Assembly: GCF_000186865.1 (NCBI RefSeq) | Contig: NW_008705610.1 | Location: forward strand, 98,019 to 151,956 | DNA length: 53,938 nucleotides | Source of the DNA: Aureococcus anophagefferens | Taxonomy: Eukaryota; Sar; Pelagophyceae; Pelagomonadales; Pelagomonadaceae | Direction of reading: 5' to 3' | Shown: positions 1 to 8,943 of the stretch, piece by piece | How positions within the stretch are numbered: the stretch's first letter is position 1 | How the letters are laid out: each line of letters starts with the position of its first letter | Notes under the pieces: model-generated | Database searches by the model: none | Told to the model about the DNA's origin: nothing | What the model saw: only the letters and a program-made list of their open reading frames with translations | Program-made: the position numbers and the translations under genes

Positions 1-757
1 TTCTCTCAGAGCGGTCTCGAGGCACGGATAGGTTGTTTGGAACGAGCGCGCGCGGCGGCACACTCAAGTCGAAGCGACGTTGAATCACGGCCCCGCGCGC
101 CACTTCGTCGGTATACAAGGCGTCGAAGTAGTCGCCCGTCCGGAGATGCGCCGCGTCGTAGGCCGCGCCGAGCTTGTCCACGATCATCTTCGCCCGGGTG
201 ATCAGGCGGCTGTTGACGGTCAGCACGTTGGGGTTGAGCTCTCGGTCGTCCTTCATCTTCGAGAGGACCCACCGCTTCGGAGAACTCAGGCTCATGTGGT
301 ACATGGTCTTGTCAACGGGGACCTCGACGACCACGTTTTTCGGCGGATCGAGCAGGAAGTCTTCGCAGGTGGCCACGTCGCCGCATCGCGCCGCGTCGTC
401 GCGGATCCGCGTGGGCCACCGCTTCCGGTGGTCCTCGAAGTAGCGCTGCGACACCCACGGCACGCGCAGCGAGTCGCAGGTGAAGACGCGGCAGGTCTTC
501 GTCGGGAAGGGGTCGCCGGCGTCGTGGGGTGGGATCGTGTCCGGGACGACGAGGGTCCGGTTCAGCAGGATGGCCATGAGGCGCGCGTTCTCCAGCGCGA
601 TGCGCTGGTTGTTGAGGCCCTCGGTCTCGTTGTAGGTGAGGTACCGGTTGTTTCCGGGCCCGCGGCGCTCGTTGTGGCTGGTGTGGCTGCCGTGGATGAC
701 GTGCCACTTCGCGTGCGCGCACGCTGCGAGGGCGATTAAGAGCGGATGCCACCCCAT
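1..757 (-). CDS. O-fucosyltransferase-like secreted protein (C-terminus off the left edge)
   Basis: The minus frame is open for 252 codons from ATG at 757 to the window edge. Residues 1-16 form a short hydrophobic signal peptide ending ACAHA. Residues 44-58 (ETEGLNNQRIALENA) match the G(L/F)NNQRxxLExA signature of the GDP-fucose protein O-fucosyltransferase superfamily (PF10250). LLNRTLVVP follows at 64-72, and HLRTGDYF at 204-211 matches the conserved HLRxxDY region of the GDP-fucose pocket. These enzymes move fucose from GDP-fucose to protein or glycan acceptors in the ER or Golgi. Cysteines at about 89 and 94 suggest disulfides. Seen: frame, signal peptide, motifs. Known: family chemistry. 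Inferred: fucosyl transfer; the acceptor cannot be named. An A-run lies just upstream of the start (758-768). Confidence 0.82.
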   Translation of the reverse strand, partial: MGWHPLLIALAACAHAKWHVIHGSHTSHNERRGPGNNRYLTYNETEGLNNQRIALENARLMAILLNRTLVVPDTIPPHDAGDPFPTKTCRVFTCDSLRVPWVSQRYFEDHRKRWPTRIRDDAARCGDVATCEDFLLDPPKNVVVEVPVDKTMYHMSLSSPKRWVLSKMKDDRELNPNVLTVNSRLITRAKMIVDKLGAAYDAAHLRTGDYFDALYTDEVARGAVIQRRFDLSVPPRALVPNNLSVPRDRSER

Positions 758-868
758 AAAAAAAAAATACAGGAGCTGGTGGGGAGCACTACATACAATA
801 GAGAGGTCGCTCGCGATCCCGAGGTCTCGCAAATTTCGAGATCTCGAGAGTCCATCTAGTGGGACTGA

Positions 869-1954
869 TTGGCTGTGAGGCGACGCGATGGTGTGCCAAC
901 GAGGGGCTGCTGCGGGGCGAGTCTCCGGTCGATTTCGACGTGCGCTTCGGCGCCGCGCGCCTGCGGGCCCCGCTCGGGGCGCAGCGCCCGAAGACCCCGT
1001 CCGATTCGGTGCGGGGGGCGCCGAGTTCCGGCTGCCCATCGACTGGCTGCCGCGCGCCGAGGGCATGGTGCGCGCGGGGACGACGGACGCGGCCGTGAGC
1101 TGCGGTTCGCGGCGGCGCTGGACGTGCGGAACGCTGGGTTGGACGTGTCGGTGGCGCAGCCCACCGCGGCTCCGGTCGCCGCGCCCCGCGTGCCCGTGGA
1201 CGAGGTGAACCTGGTGCCCAGCAAGATGCTGACGGATTTTTGGAAACGCGGCCGCCCAAGGCGGACGCGGAGACGGCGCCGGCGCTGGGACGCTGAGGCC
1301 GGGGCCGAACCGCGCGACGGGCCGGCCAAGCCGGCTCGCATCAACGCGAGGCTCATGGACGAGGTGGACCTGGTGCCCAGCAAGATGCTGACGGATTTTT
1401 GGAGGGTCGCGCCGGCGGCACGGGCCAAGCCCGGGGCGCTACGCGCGACGGCCCTCGTCGGTGCCAAGCGCCGGCGGCGGAGCCGAGACCTAGCCGCCCG
1501 ACGGGTCGGCCAAGCCGACTCGAAGGACTGGCGGAAGGCGCGCCGGCGGCACGGGCCAAGCCCGGGTCGTCGCGCGCGCCGGCCCGCGCCGGCGCCAAGC
1601 GCCGGCGCTGGAGCCGAGACCCGAGCCGCCCGACGAGCCGGCCAAGCCGACTCGGAGGGCCGGCCGCGGCGGGAGACGTGCCGGCGGAACGGGCCAAGCC
1701 CGGGCCGCCGCGTACGCCGGCCTGCCTGGAGAAATCGCAGCGGGACACGCCGGCCCTGGCAGCCGGCCTCCTGCTGCGGTATGCTCCCCCGTCTGGACCT
1801 CGCGGCCTCCGAGTGCGTAGCGTCCCCGATCGAGAGCCAAGCTCCGCGGGCCGCGTCAGGAGCCAAGCTCCGCGCCAGGGACGTCTGGGCCCCTGCAACA
1901 GGGACGATCCCGGCCCCTCAAAAGGAGCCTCCCCGAGGCCCGGTGCGGCTTTAG
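869..1954 (+). pseudogene. Degenerate coding-like GC-rich tract with internal protein repeats
   Basis: A GC-rich stretch in which protein-like segments change frame several times, for example EFRLPIDWLPRAEGMV near 1023-1075 and then FAAALDVRNAGLDVSVAQ near 1107-1160 in another frame. The phrase DEV(N/D)LVPSKMLTDFW occurs twice in one frame (about 1199-1243 and 1358-1402). No ATG with a coherent full-length product is visible and no family is recognised. The long continuous frame downstream of 1400 is Arg/Pro/Ala-rich low-complexity sequence produced by the DNA repeats. It is most likely a decayed gene or repeat-encoded remnant. Confidence 0.35.
1199..1715. repeat. Imperfect GC-rich tandem repeats
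   Basis: A 45-bp segment ending GATGCTGACGGATTTTTGG is present at about 1199-1244 and again at 1358-1403 with one or two changes. From about 1430 a second unit, containing GGCACGGGCCAAGCCCGGG and CCGGCCAAGCCGACTCG with variants, recurs about every 130-150 bp (1420s, 1550s, 1690s). The units have diverged unevenly, so this is an old, not a recently expanded, array. Confidence 0.6.
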
Positions 1955-2205
1955 TGGGCCCCCCAGTGCCCGCGCCTGCCCAAGGTAGGCGCGTAGGCGG
2001 GGTGTGTCGCCTAATGCGCTAGAGCATATGCAAAACTAACCCTTGACGGAATAAACTTCACAATCTATGATGAATTTTGGGATATTGATGGCTCGGAGCG
2101 CACAGCTTATATTGAAGGAGATGCAGACCTTTAAACGAATGGCTCGCATCGTTTATGATATATACGTTGGGCAATTATAATCACTACGGCTCATTTCCTA
2201 TATGG

Positions 2206-3077
2206 AGAGAGGTTCAGTTTTGCTTTGGATGATCTTTGGAATAGACATTGCCGACTGTTGAAGGTGCCGAGCACGGATCTCTACTCCGCAGGACGCCGGG
2301 CGCTCGGATGCGCCGAATGATGCTATGGTCGTCTTCGCAGCCCCTCAACTCCGCGAATACCCCGAGATGGGCAACGATCTCAGCAGCTGTATGGACCGAA
2401 TGCGCACGGATGACGCGCCGGTGAAAACGAGACATCTAGGCGATTCGGTAGGGACTCAGACGGGCGGTTACAGGGAGCGAAATGGGGCGCGCTCGACTCC
2501 CCCGACCTCTTAAAGCTGTTTTCGAGCCCACGCAGCACCACGGATCACCGAGGGGTCGTCTGGTTCGAAGGGTTGGGCAGCGAGACTCGAAATCGTCGAT
2601 TTCGTCTGGTCGCGGCTCGGGCGCCGCGGCAGCCCGACACCGCGAAGGTTTTTGGCAGCCCCAGCTCCAGGGACGCGAGGAGGTTACCCCACGCCATCCC
2701 CGTGTCGACTCGTTCCATCGCCTCCAGCTGCGTCACGCCCCGGGCCGCCAAGGCCTCCTCACGGGCTGCCCCGCCCCCGCCCCCCGCCCCCGCACGCAGC
2801 CTCCATGACGCGCCGCGCGCACCGAATGTCGATCCCACGGCGCGGGGGAGCTTCGCCGGCGGGGGGCGGTGGCGGCCCCTGCCACACGCTGGGTTCCCGA
2901 GCCCCGTCCGCGAGTTTCTAAAAATCTCCCTTCGATGTCCAAACACGCTTTGGACGTCCAAAAACGATGGTCCAAACAAGCTTTGGACGACCGCCAAACA
3001 CGATGATGACGTTCACTTTGGATGTTGAATGTCCAAAACAACATCCAAAACATCATCCAAAAAAACTGAACCTCTCT
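2206..3077. mobile_element. Non-autonomous TIR DNA element, copy 1
   Basis: An 872-bp element begins AGAGAGGTTCAGTTTT and ends with the inverse, AAAACTGAACCTCTCT. Homology between the ends continues inward as short (T)TTGGATGAT(G/C) units, giving a terminal inverted repeat of about 35 bp. A second, nearly identical copy lies at 16377-17875. No intact transposase ORF is present; the open frames inside are GC-rich shadows. Just inside the right end, short units built on TTTGGACG/TTTGGATG are arranged as inverted and direct repeats. A TA duplication is suggested for copy 2 (TA before GAGAGG, TA after CCTCTC), but the left flank of copy 1 does not show it. Confidence 0.75.
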
Positions 3078-3438
3078 AATAGAATGCTGCGTACGCCAAA
3101 CAAGACTAAGTCTTACAAGGCCGAAAACAACCATAGGGCTAGCCGCGGCCATAGAAGTATTTATTTATTATTTGGGGCCGCCGGCTGTAGTATGTCATAG
3201 AGGTCCTCCGTCGACCACGCGCGCGCGGGTCGACTGCCGAACTGAAATGTTGGCAAAATTGTTGAATTATGCCCCCCTCCGGGCGCGCGCGCTAATCGTA
3301 TCGTTTGAGACACTTTTCAGGGTGTGGGGTCGCCGGTTCGGGTTGGGAGTCGTAATTAAATGTTCAACAAAACGCTTACTTGAAGGGAAGCACCCTGGGT
3401 TATTCGTTTTCAAATTTTGTTTTCGGCCTTGAAGTCTT
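3078..3438. other. Intergenic, no gene recognised
   Basis: Mixed-composition sequence between the TIR element and the direct repeats at 3439. It holds an AT-rich stretch near 3150-3175 and GC-rich alternating CG dinucleotides near 3218 and 3285. The open frames have no protein-like character. Confidence 0.5.
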
Positions 3439-3655
3439 AGGTCCACTTGGCCTTTCGTATCTCCCACTAGTCTGAGCTAAAGGAAGCTCACTAACTCGTT
3501 ACCGGAAACAAATTGTACTGCCGTAAATGCAATTATCGGAAACATATTGTACTGCCGTAAATGCAATTTCGGGCTCGGCTGGTGTGTGTGATTTGAGCTT
3601 AGTTTCCGTCCACTTGGCCTTACGTATCTCCCGCTAGCCTGAAGCTAAAGGAAGC
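3439..3655. repeat. Direct repeats enclosing two mariner-type terminal repeats
   Basis: About 48 bp beginning GTCCACTTGGCCTT occurs at about 3440-3488 and again at about 3608-3655. Between them a roughly 33-bp unit starting CCGGAAACA(A/T)ATTGTACTGC occurs twice in direct orientation (about 3511 and 3539). The same unit, with its CTCACTAACTCGTTA flank, lies in inverted orientation beside the mariner-like transposase at about 26411-26455, and a decayed copy lies at about 39429. These look like leftover ends of a mariner-type element family. Confidence 0.65.
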
Positions 3656-3666
3656 AAGGTACATAA

Positions 3667-3702
3667 CTCCTCCCTCGAAGGGAGGCTGAGCTCAATTAAT
3701 TC
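3667..3702. repeat. Hairpin plus GCTGAGCTCAATT motif, copy 1
   Basis: A CCTCCC stem, CGAA-type loop and GGGAGG stem are followed by GCTGAGCTCAATT. A related structure at about 49770-49803 has a different stem sequence and the same trailing motif. Confidence 0.5.
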
Positions 3703-3947
3703 AAAGAAGCCTAAAGAGGCCGACGGCGCGTCGCTCGTCATTAGCGATGACTCGCAACGTACCCGTGGGCACCTCAGAGGTCGCTCTGGTCGCGGATTTT
3801 GCACGTCGCTCGAAGGGCGTGGCGGGGAATGAGCGCCCCGGCTAGGATGCTAATGCGGAGAATCGGTCTAGTTCGCCATGTCTTCCCACGCGTGGGAAAC
3901 CGCCATCCGCTCGACAGCTCGCGGCGGCCGAAGCGCGATGCGTCGCC

Positions 3948-4619
3948 TCACCGAGCCGACGCTCGGTTCCGCCGCGAGAACGCTCGCCTCGCCGCGACGG
4001 CCTCGATCTCGGAAAGGCCGGCGCGATCTCCGTCGTCGAAAGCGACGTCCCACAGCTTCATGCGTCGCGCCTTCTCTCCCGGTCGGCGCCGCACGTCCCC
4101 GACCGTGACCTCGGCGACGGTGCCGTCGTACGCTTCTCCGTCGTAGAAGAACTTGGTGACGCGGTCGCCTTCGCCCGGCGCCTCCCCCGACCCGAATTTT
4201 TTCTTGTTGAAGACGCCGTACGCTTCTTTGTACCATTCCTCGTCTTCGGCGAGCTCCAGGACCGTGTACAGCGGACACGGGGCGTCCCCGGCGTCCACGA
4301 CCCACTCCGACGACGTCCTTTGGTAGCGCACCTTCGCGATAGCCTTGCGCAGACCATCTTGATCCGTGAACCATTTTCCCGCGAGTTCTTTCGTCCATTG
4401 CTTCGTACCAAACGCCAAGAGCTTGTTCGCCGCTTCTTCCGCGACGCGAATCGATTTTCGCGGCACGGTTTGCTCGGCGCATCGGCGCTTTCTTCCCGTT
4501 TTTGCGTCGCTTCCGTTCCCGCGGCGCACACGTCCTCGCGTGATGCCGTAGGCTATGCCCAACCCTCCGATGACAGCACCGAGGCCCGCGATACCTCGAG
4601 CGAGCTTACGTCCACTCAT
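3948..4619 (-). CDS. Membrane-anchored Tudor-like protein, copy A
   Basis: A 223-aa protein of no named family. Residues 8-28 are a Gly/Ala/Ile-rich hydrophobic segment after MSGRK, a likely membrane anchor. They are followed by a basic stretch (GRVRR, GRKRR). Residues 66-145 are the family core (KLLAF, KQWTKEL, SSEWVVDAG, CPLYTVLELAEDE, WYKEAYGVFN). Residues 151-207 (GDRVTKFFYDGEAYDG to FDDGDRAGLSEIEA) have the pattern GxRVxKxFxGxxYxGxVxxV...(V/I)xFDDGDxxxLxxxE of Tudor/Agenet-like SH3 barrels, which often bind methylated histone tails. A copy differing at about ten residues lies at 15627-16298 and a divergent paralogue at 14041-14811. Binding to a modified histone is inference; a membrane anchor on a chromatin-reader-like fold would be unusual. 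The start is the ATG whose N-terminus is conserved in copy B. Confidence 0.75.
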   Translation of the reverse strand: MSGRKLARGIAGLGAVIGGLGIAYGITRGRVRRGNGSDAKTGRKRRCAEQTVPRKSIRVAEEAANKLLAFGTKQWTKELAGKWFTDQDGLRKAIAKVRYQRTSSEWVVDAGDAPCPLYTVLELAEDEEWYKEAYGVFNKKKFGSGEAPGEGDRVTKFFYDGEAYDGTVAEVTVGDVRRRPGEKARRMKLWDVAFDDGDRAGLSEIEAVAARRAFSRRNRASAR

Positions 4620-4780
4620 CTTCGCTCAATAGTAGCGTGTTCAGTGGCGCCGAAGCTCTAGAGGTTACAAGTAGTCATAATACGGATCCCTAGAATTTCC
4701 CTAGACTTCTAGATTGACTAGAGAATATCCCTAGCAATCCCAGGGGCTGGTAGCAAGCGCTCGCTCGCGCCGTCAAAAAA

Positions 4781-5435
4781 GTGATGAAGAGGATTCCGGA
4801 TGCCGGCGTTGACTCGGACGCAGACCGACCTCGCAAAGTCGAGAGGACGAGCGATTTGGAAAATAAGGTGGTCATCTTGACGCGCGAGCGCGATGCGTTG
4901 GCACTAAAAAATCGAATCATGAGGCAGATTCTGGACTTTAGAAACGCAACTGTCGCGAGAGAGACCCAAGTAACATCATATTTGAGGCACGTTGGAGTTC
5001 CTACGATGCCATCCGAGCCGTACTTTAGGCTGAAGAACGCTGAGCTCCTCGCAGCTTGCGAGGAAGTTGACACGATGAAGGAAGCGACGCTTTCCGAGAC
5101 CGACGCGTGCGTACGCGCGCGTTCTTCAAATAACGCTGGTCATAACAGGTATCTACGTTCTCCCGCTATTCACCATGCCATCTCGCTCCTTGGTCCCGAA
5201 TTTAACTTTGTCGATTACCTCGATGGCGAAAACGCGTTCGTTTGCGGCGACGTTTTTTACGTGTTTGAGCTTAATCGACGTCGGGCGCAGGCTTTTTCAA
5301 GACATCGCCGCCAAATTTAGTGAAGACGTGCAGGAGGAAGAAGGAACAGATGAGGACGAAGAAGGAGACACGGAGGAAGAAGGAGAGAGTGAAGAAGAGG
5401 AGGAAGAAGCGGAGACCGAAGAAGACGAACAATGA
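4781..5435 (+). CDS. Coiled-coil protein with acidic tail, split by a frame change
   Basis: The first frame (4781-5320, 179 aa) starts MMKRIPDAGVD and has a heptad-like helix at about residues 25-60 (DLENKVVILTRERDALALKN). It then has a compact segment (SPAIHHAISLLGPEFNFVDY) and stops soon after. The second frame (open to 5435) supplies DIAAKFSEDVQEEEGTDED and a highly acidic Glu/Asp tail. The natural product probably uses the first frame up to about 5265 and the second from about 5310. A one-base error, or removal of a GT...CAG segment of 28 bp near 5262-5290, would join them; the second is only arithmetic, as 28 bp is very short for an intron. No family is recognised. Confidence 0.5.
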
Positions 5436-6434
5436 TATCAAGCAAGAGTGCCGGTCGACGGCGTGCTCTCTGTAAGTGTGGTCTGGTGGGGCGTTCTTCG
5501 AATCACAAAATGCGAAGATTGTTGCTCTCAGCGCGGTACGTTTGGTGGGTATGAGGCTTTCAAGAGGGTGGTCTTCTTGTGTCGTGTAAAGGCGGCTGTG
5601 CCGTGTAAGGATGAGTGGAGTGTATGTAAGGTCTGGTGGGGCGTTCTTCGAATCGCAGAATGTGAAGATTGTTGCTCTCAGCGCGGTACGTTTGGTGGGT
5701 ATGAGGCTCGAGGGTGGTCTTCTTGTGTCGTGTAAAGGCGGCTGTGCCGTGTAAGGATGAGTGGAGCAAAGAGAGGTGGAATTACACGGTGAGAGAAAGG
5801 TGGGGCATGAAGCCGGTGTGCATCAGAGAATAGTGATTAACCTAGCGACAGAAAAAACGAACGACGTCGCCTTCTTCCTGCCCATTCCACAATGATTCGA
5901 GTGCTGCGATGTCACTTGTGGCGCGACGCGGCACTGCGATTCTTGGCGGCACGAAGGAGCTTCAAACCACGCCATGTCAACGAGGGATTCGTTAACAAAT
6001 AAGCAAGGAAATTTCCGACAGAAATCATTACTCCGGACCCCGGACGTACGGCTTCTGGCCCTGCTGCGCGCGTGCTCTAGTATCAGAGCCGCCGCATGGC
6101 GGTGTCAGCTGGTGGTGATATTGGCGACGGGCTGGCAGCACGTGGGAACAAAAAAGCTTGTGAAAGCTGCGTTGGCAAAATTGCACCTGGAGGTCGCGCA
6201 CGTGTCTTATTGGGACTACCCGAAGCACGTTAGCATGAATTCCAGAGACGCCGAGCTCTGGTACAAGAGCGAAGCGAATTCTCTGAGTCGCTTGACGCGA
6301 AACTCAACCGCGCTGTTCAAGACGCGTTGCCAGAGCACGCAGCGTCCGTCGTTTCAGAGTTGGGCAGTCGGTTCAAGGTCACACACTGTTGCAGATTTGC
6401 CAGTATTGCGCACGATTTGCGCCCGGTTTGATGC
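5436..6434. other. Tandem repeat and intergenic sequence
   Basis: Contains the 150-bp tandem repeat (5480-5766) and then AT-richer sequence. An open plus frame from 5974 gives a plausible-looking stretch (VKAALAKLHLEVAHVSYWDY) up to about 6430, but beyond that it becomes a shadow of the membrane-protein gene. It may be a gene fragment or chance. Confidence 0.4.
5480..5766. repeat. Two-copy tandem repeat, 150-bp period
   Basis: GGTCTGGTGGGGCGTTCTTC begins at 5480 and again at 5630. The two units (5480-5629 and 5630-5766) are about 95% identical by eye, with one 4-bp deletion in the second. Both contain CGAAGATTGTTGCTCTCAGC or a one-base variant. It lies just downstream of the acidic-tail gene. 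Confidence 0.85.
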
Positions 6435-7094
6435 ATGGACGCGACCGACGTCGACCTCGAATACGGCGGCGCCGCGACGCCCGTCGACGCCGCGAAGCCG
6501 GAAAACGACTACGCGCACCACTTCGACGCCGACGTCGTCATCCCCGACCGCATCGCCCGGCCCGCCGTCGCCTCGGCCCACTGCTTCCTCGCGCTCGCCC
6601 TGGTCAGCTTCTTGCGGGGCTACGACGTCCTGGCGGCCGTCGCGCTCGGCCTCTACGGCACGTCCGTGAACCACTGGCGCAGGCCGCGCGTGACGAGCTG
6701 GCGCCACGCCGCGGACCTGCTCGCCGTCGCGGCGACGGCCGCGTACGGGTCCTACCTCGCGACGGCGCGCGCGCGGTCGCCGGCCTGGTGGGCGTCGCTC
6801 GCCGCCGTCGCCGCGGCCTTCGCCTACAACGAGACGCGCTACTACCGGGAGGTGCACGACCGCGCGTCGTCGTCGTTCTCGCGGCCGGGCACCGCGGCGC
6901 GCGACGCGGCCTACCGCCGCGCGACGTGGACGCACGTCGCTACGGCGGCCCGTCTTCGTCCTCCGCGGCCTCGACGACCCCTGATTAGCAGCCCACGTTC
7001 CGCGCGACCTCCCAGGCGCCCCGCGGGGTCCGCCTCCGTTTCGACTCGTAGCGCCGCAGCGATAGTAGCGTACTGTAACCTTAACCTAGTATAG
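6435..7094 (+). CDS. Polytopic membrane protein, unknown function
   Basis: From ATG at 6435, a 219-aa frame with an acidic N-terminus (MDATDVDLEYGG) and at least three hydrophobic helices: about 45-63 (ASAHCFLALALVSFL), 66-80 (VLAAVALGLYG) and 92-140 (AADLLAVAATAAYGS, SLAAVAAAFAYN). It resembles small uncharacterised algal membrane proteins with NHWRRP and ETRYYRE boundary motifs; no named family fits. After TWTHVAT (about residue 170) the frame turns into a Pro/Arg/Ser tail. A neighbouring frame gives VFVLRGLDDP and a stop at about 6983, so a single-base frame error near 6950 is likely and the last roughly 45 residues may be wrong. Confidence 0.6.
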   Translation: MDATDVDLEYGGAATPVDAAKPENDYAHHFDADVVIPDRIARPAVASAHCFLALALVSFLRGYDVLAAVALGLYGTSVNHWRRPRVTSWRHAADLLAVAATAAYGSYLATARARSPAWWASLAAVAAAFAYNETRYYREVHDRASSSFSRPGTAARDAAYRRATWTHVATAARLRPPRPRRPLISSPRSARPPRRPAGSASVSTRSAAAIVAYCNLNLV

Positions 7095-7605
7095 TCATTG
7101 AGATAGAGAGAGAGAGACAGAGAGAGACAGACAGCAAGGTCAGTCTATATTCTTTGCATAGCCCCACTAGGGTAATGTTCACCCAGTGTGCCACCTCCTA
7201 CGCTTAGACCGCCATTAGCCTGTTGAACGGAGGCCCGACGTCCCCGGGCCGAGCGCCGCCCACGCGAGCCTATGGGCCCAGAGACGCCGATGTACCGCCA
7301 CTGCGTAGCCTCGATAGTTCACCCTCGGACGGCAGGGCAGCCTCATTAGGCTGCCTTCCTGTCCCGGAGTTCACTATCTCGCTAGTCACGGAACACCCCT
7401 TGAGGCCTTGATAAATCACAACTAAATACAAACTAAATAAACTAAATATTTAGTCCAAAGTCCAAGGAGCCGCTCGAGGCGTAAAATTGCTGCGGCCCGG
7501 CTCGACAGTGTAGCGTTGGCTCTGCATGCATCTTGCTTCAAAACTTAATCGATGCGAGCGGTAAAAAGATTTCCCTAGCGAGTAGAGCTTGAGCCGCACT
7601 GTTCA
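7095..7605. other. Intergenic, simple repeat and AT-rich leader
   Basis: Starts with a GAGA/GACAGA purine microsatellite (about 7103-7135). Downstream are a TAAATA-rich stretch (about 7425-7455) and sequence leading to the ATG at 7606. No gene seen. Confidence 0.5.
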
Positions 7606-8697
7606 ATGCCTACGGCTCCATGTCCATGTGCGGGGTACGGTAACAAGCAACCTGGAAAGTTGACTGACTGCAGGAACGAAAATTGTAAGGGGAATTGTAA
7701 CCTTAAAGGTGCCAATGGTGGCCTCTGTTCCTCCTGCCTCGGAAAACGGAAGAAGAGGGAAACAGCAACAAACCACACTTCGGAGTCCCGCGTAGAGGAT
7801 CCCTCCGTCCTCGCTTGTGATGTAAGAGTGACACAGGATTATATAGATGAGTTAAACAGGGTATTGCAAGAACTGACAACCAGAAGGACGCCTCGGAGGG
7901 GTTTGGTCGAAATAGACTCGGCAAATGAAATCTACATCCCCTCCTCGGCACTAGCAAAGAAGCCCGTGATGGCCAGAACGGCGGATGATGGTGATGTAAG
8001 TTACGACGCTTTTGAGGGCCTCGATCGGGATGTGAAATGCAATCTGATTCGGTGGACCGACGTCGCGGTAGAGGCAGCCTCAAAGGAACTCGGAAAAGAG
8101 TATGCCTTCTCCGCATTTTCATTGATTTTTTCATGGAAATCGGAGCAACAAATATATCACATCGACTTACAGATGGGCGCTTATCAGTTTGCTTTGATTC
8201 TCACGGAAAGTGAAAGTACGATTTATTCATCCGCAACGATGTCACTCGAGGACGCGTGCATCGACCTCGGTATCGACCATTTCAATGATCCCACTCTAAA
8301 AAATTTTTGTTCACTACTTTCTCCTCTCAATAGAATTGATCACTCCAGCAAATCAATTACGGATGGGCTGGTGACACCGGGAACACTTTGCATGATGGAA
8401 GGCGGGAAGATTCACGCGAAGCCGAAGAACAAGGGGTTCAGGGCGGTCATCTTCTTTTCCGCGTGCCCGATTGGGCGGCGCGCCTACAACCCAAATGAGC
8501 AGTATAACGTGTTTAGTCTGCTGGACGAGATTTATGGTCGTGCTGACAGTCATGAAAAACCCAAGATCAAGATGGAATTCGAAAAGCATCTCCCATACTA
8601 CAAAGAAAAATACGGTGAGGAGCATCTCCGCCAAGTTCTCTCCCGCCTCCCCGCTAGGAGCCCCCTTTCACAACGAGGCCTCTCCTACTTGCCATAA
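7606..8697 (+). CDS. 2OG-Fe(II) oxygenase-like protein with N-terminal Cys cluster
   Basis: A 363-aa intact frame, less GC-rich than its neighbours. Residues 6-44 hold seven Cys (CPC, C..NENC.GNC and CSSC spacing), consistent with a small zinc module. The C-terminal half has the double-stranded beta-helix pattern of 2-oxoglutarate/Fe(II) dioxygenases: HxD at H185-I-D187 within a beta-strand (IYHIDLQ), PGTLCMMEGG near 258-267, the distal H270 and R279 in the strand GFRAVIFFSA, where the 2OG-anchoring Arg is expected. Seen: Cys spacing and HxD...H...R. Known: such enzymes oxidise nucleic acid bases, proteins or small molecules. Inferred: catalysis; the substrate is unknown. The gene is convergent with the zinc-cluster gene at 8944-10798. 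TET/JBP-like dioxygenases linked to transposons are one precedent for such a pairing. Confidence 0.55.
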   Translation: MPTAPCPCAGYGNKQPGKLTDCRNENCKGNCNLKGANGGLCSSCLGKRKKRETATNHTSESRVEDPSVLACDVRVTQDYIDELNRVLQELTTRRTPRRGLVEIDSANEIYIPSSALAKKPVMARTADDGDVSYDAFEGLDRDVKCNLIRWTDVAVEAASKELGKEYAFSAFSLIFSWKSEQQIYHIDLQMGAYQFALILTESESTIYSSATMSLEDACIDLGIDHFNDPTLKNFCSLLSPLNRIDHSSKSITDGLVTPGTLCMMEGGKIHAKPKNKGFRAVIFFSACPIGRRAYNPNEQYNVFSLLDEIYGRADSHEKPKIKMEFEKHLPYYKEKYGEEHLRQVLSRLPARSPLSQRGLSYLP

Positions 8698-8814
8698 CCC
8701 GGGTACGTCTGGGCCGGTGGGAGTGCACCGTTCAGGTGAGTCGACCCAGAGACCGGAATCGAGGCGGAACGAGATCTCGCCTGGGGCGAAGACGGAAATT
8801 CGGCGGCGATTTGG

Positions 8815-8935
8815 TGTTTCCACACTTCAAGAAAAAAAAAAGAAAAAAATCGGCGCCGAAGGCGCCGGGAGGCGGCGCCGGAGGCGCCGAGGGAGCGCCG
8901 GAGGCGCCGGGGGCGCGGGGGGACAACAACACGGG
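8815..8935. repeat. Poly-A run and GGCGCC-rich repeat between convergent genes
   Basis: A purine run (about 8830-8850) is followed by repeated GGCGCCGGAG/GGCGCCGAGG units. GGCGCC is self-complementary, so the tract can fold on itself. It lies between the stops of the 2OG-like gene (8697) and the real stop of the zinc-cluster gene (8944). The reading frame across it (to 8732) is therefore probably not translated. Confidence 0.7.
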
Positions 8936-8943
8936 TATTAAAA

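Noticed and set aside
788..810. Another copy of the TIR element starting TACAATAGAGAGGT
   Set aside because: Only about 14 bp match the element's left edge and the next bases differ; no partner end was found.
5262..5290. 28-bp intron in the coiled-coil gene
   Set aside because: Borders and phase fit, but 28 bp is shorter than known spliceosomal introns. A base error is simpler.
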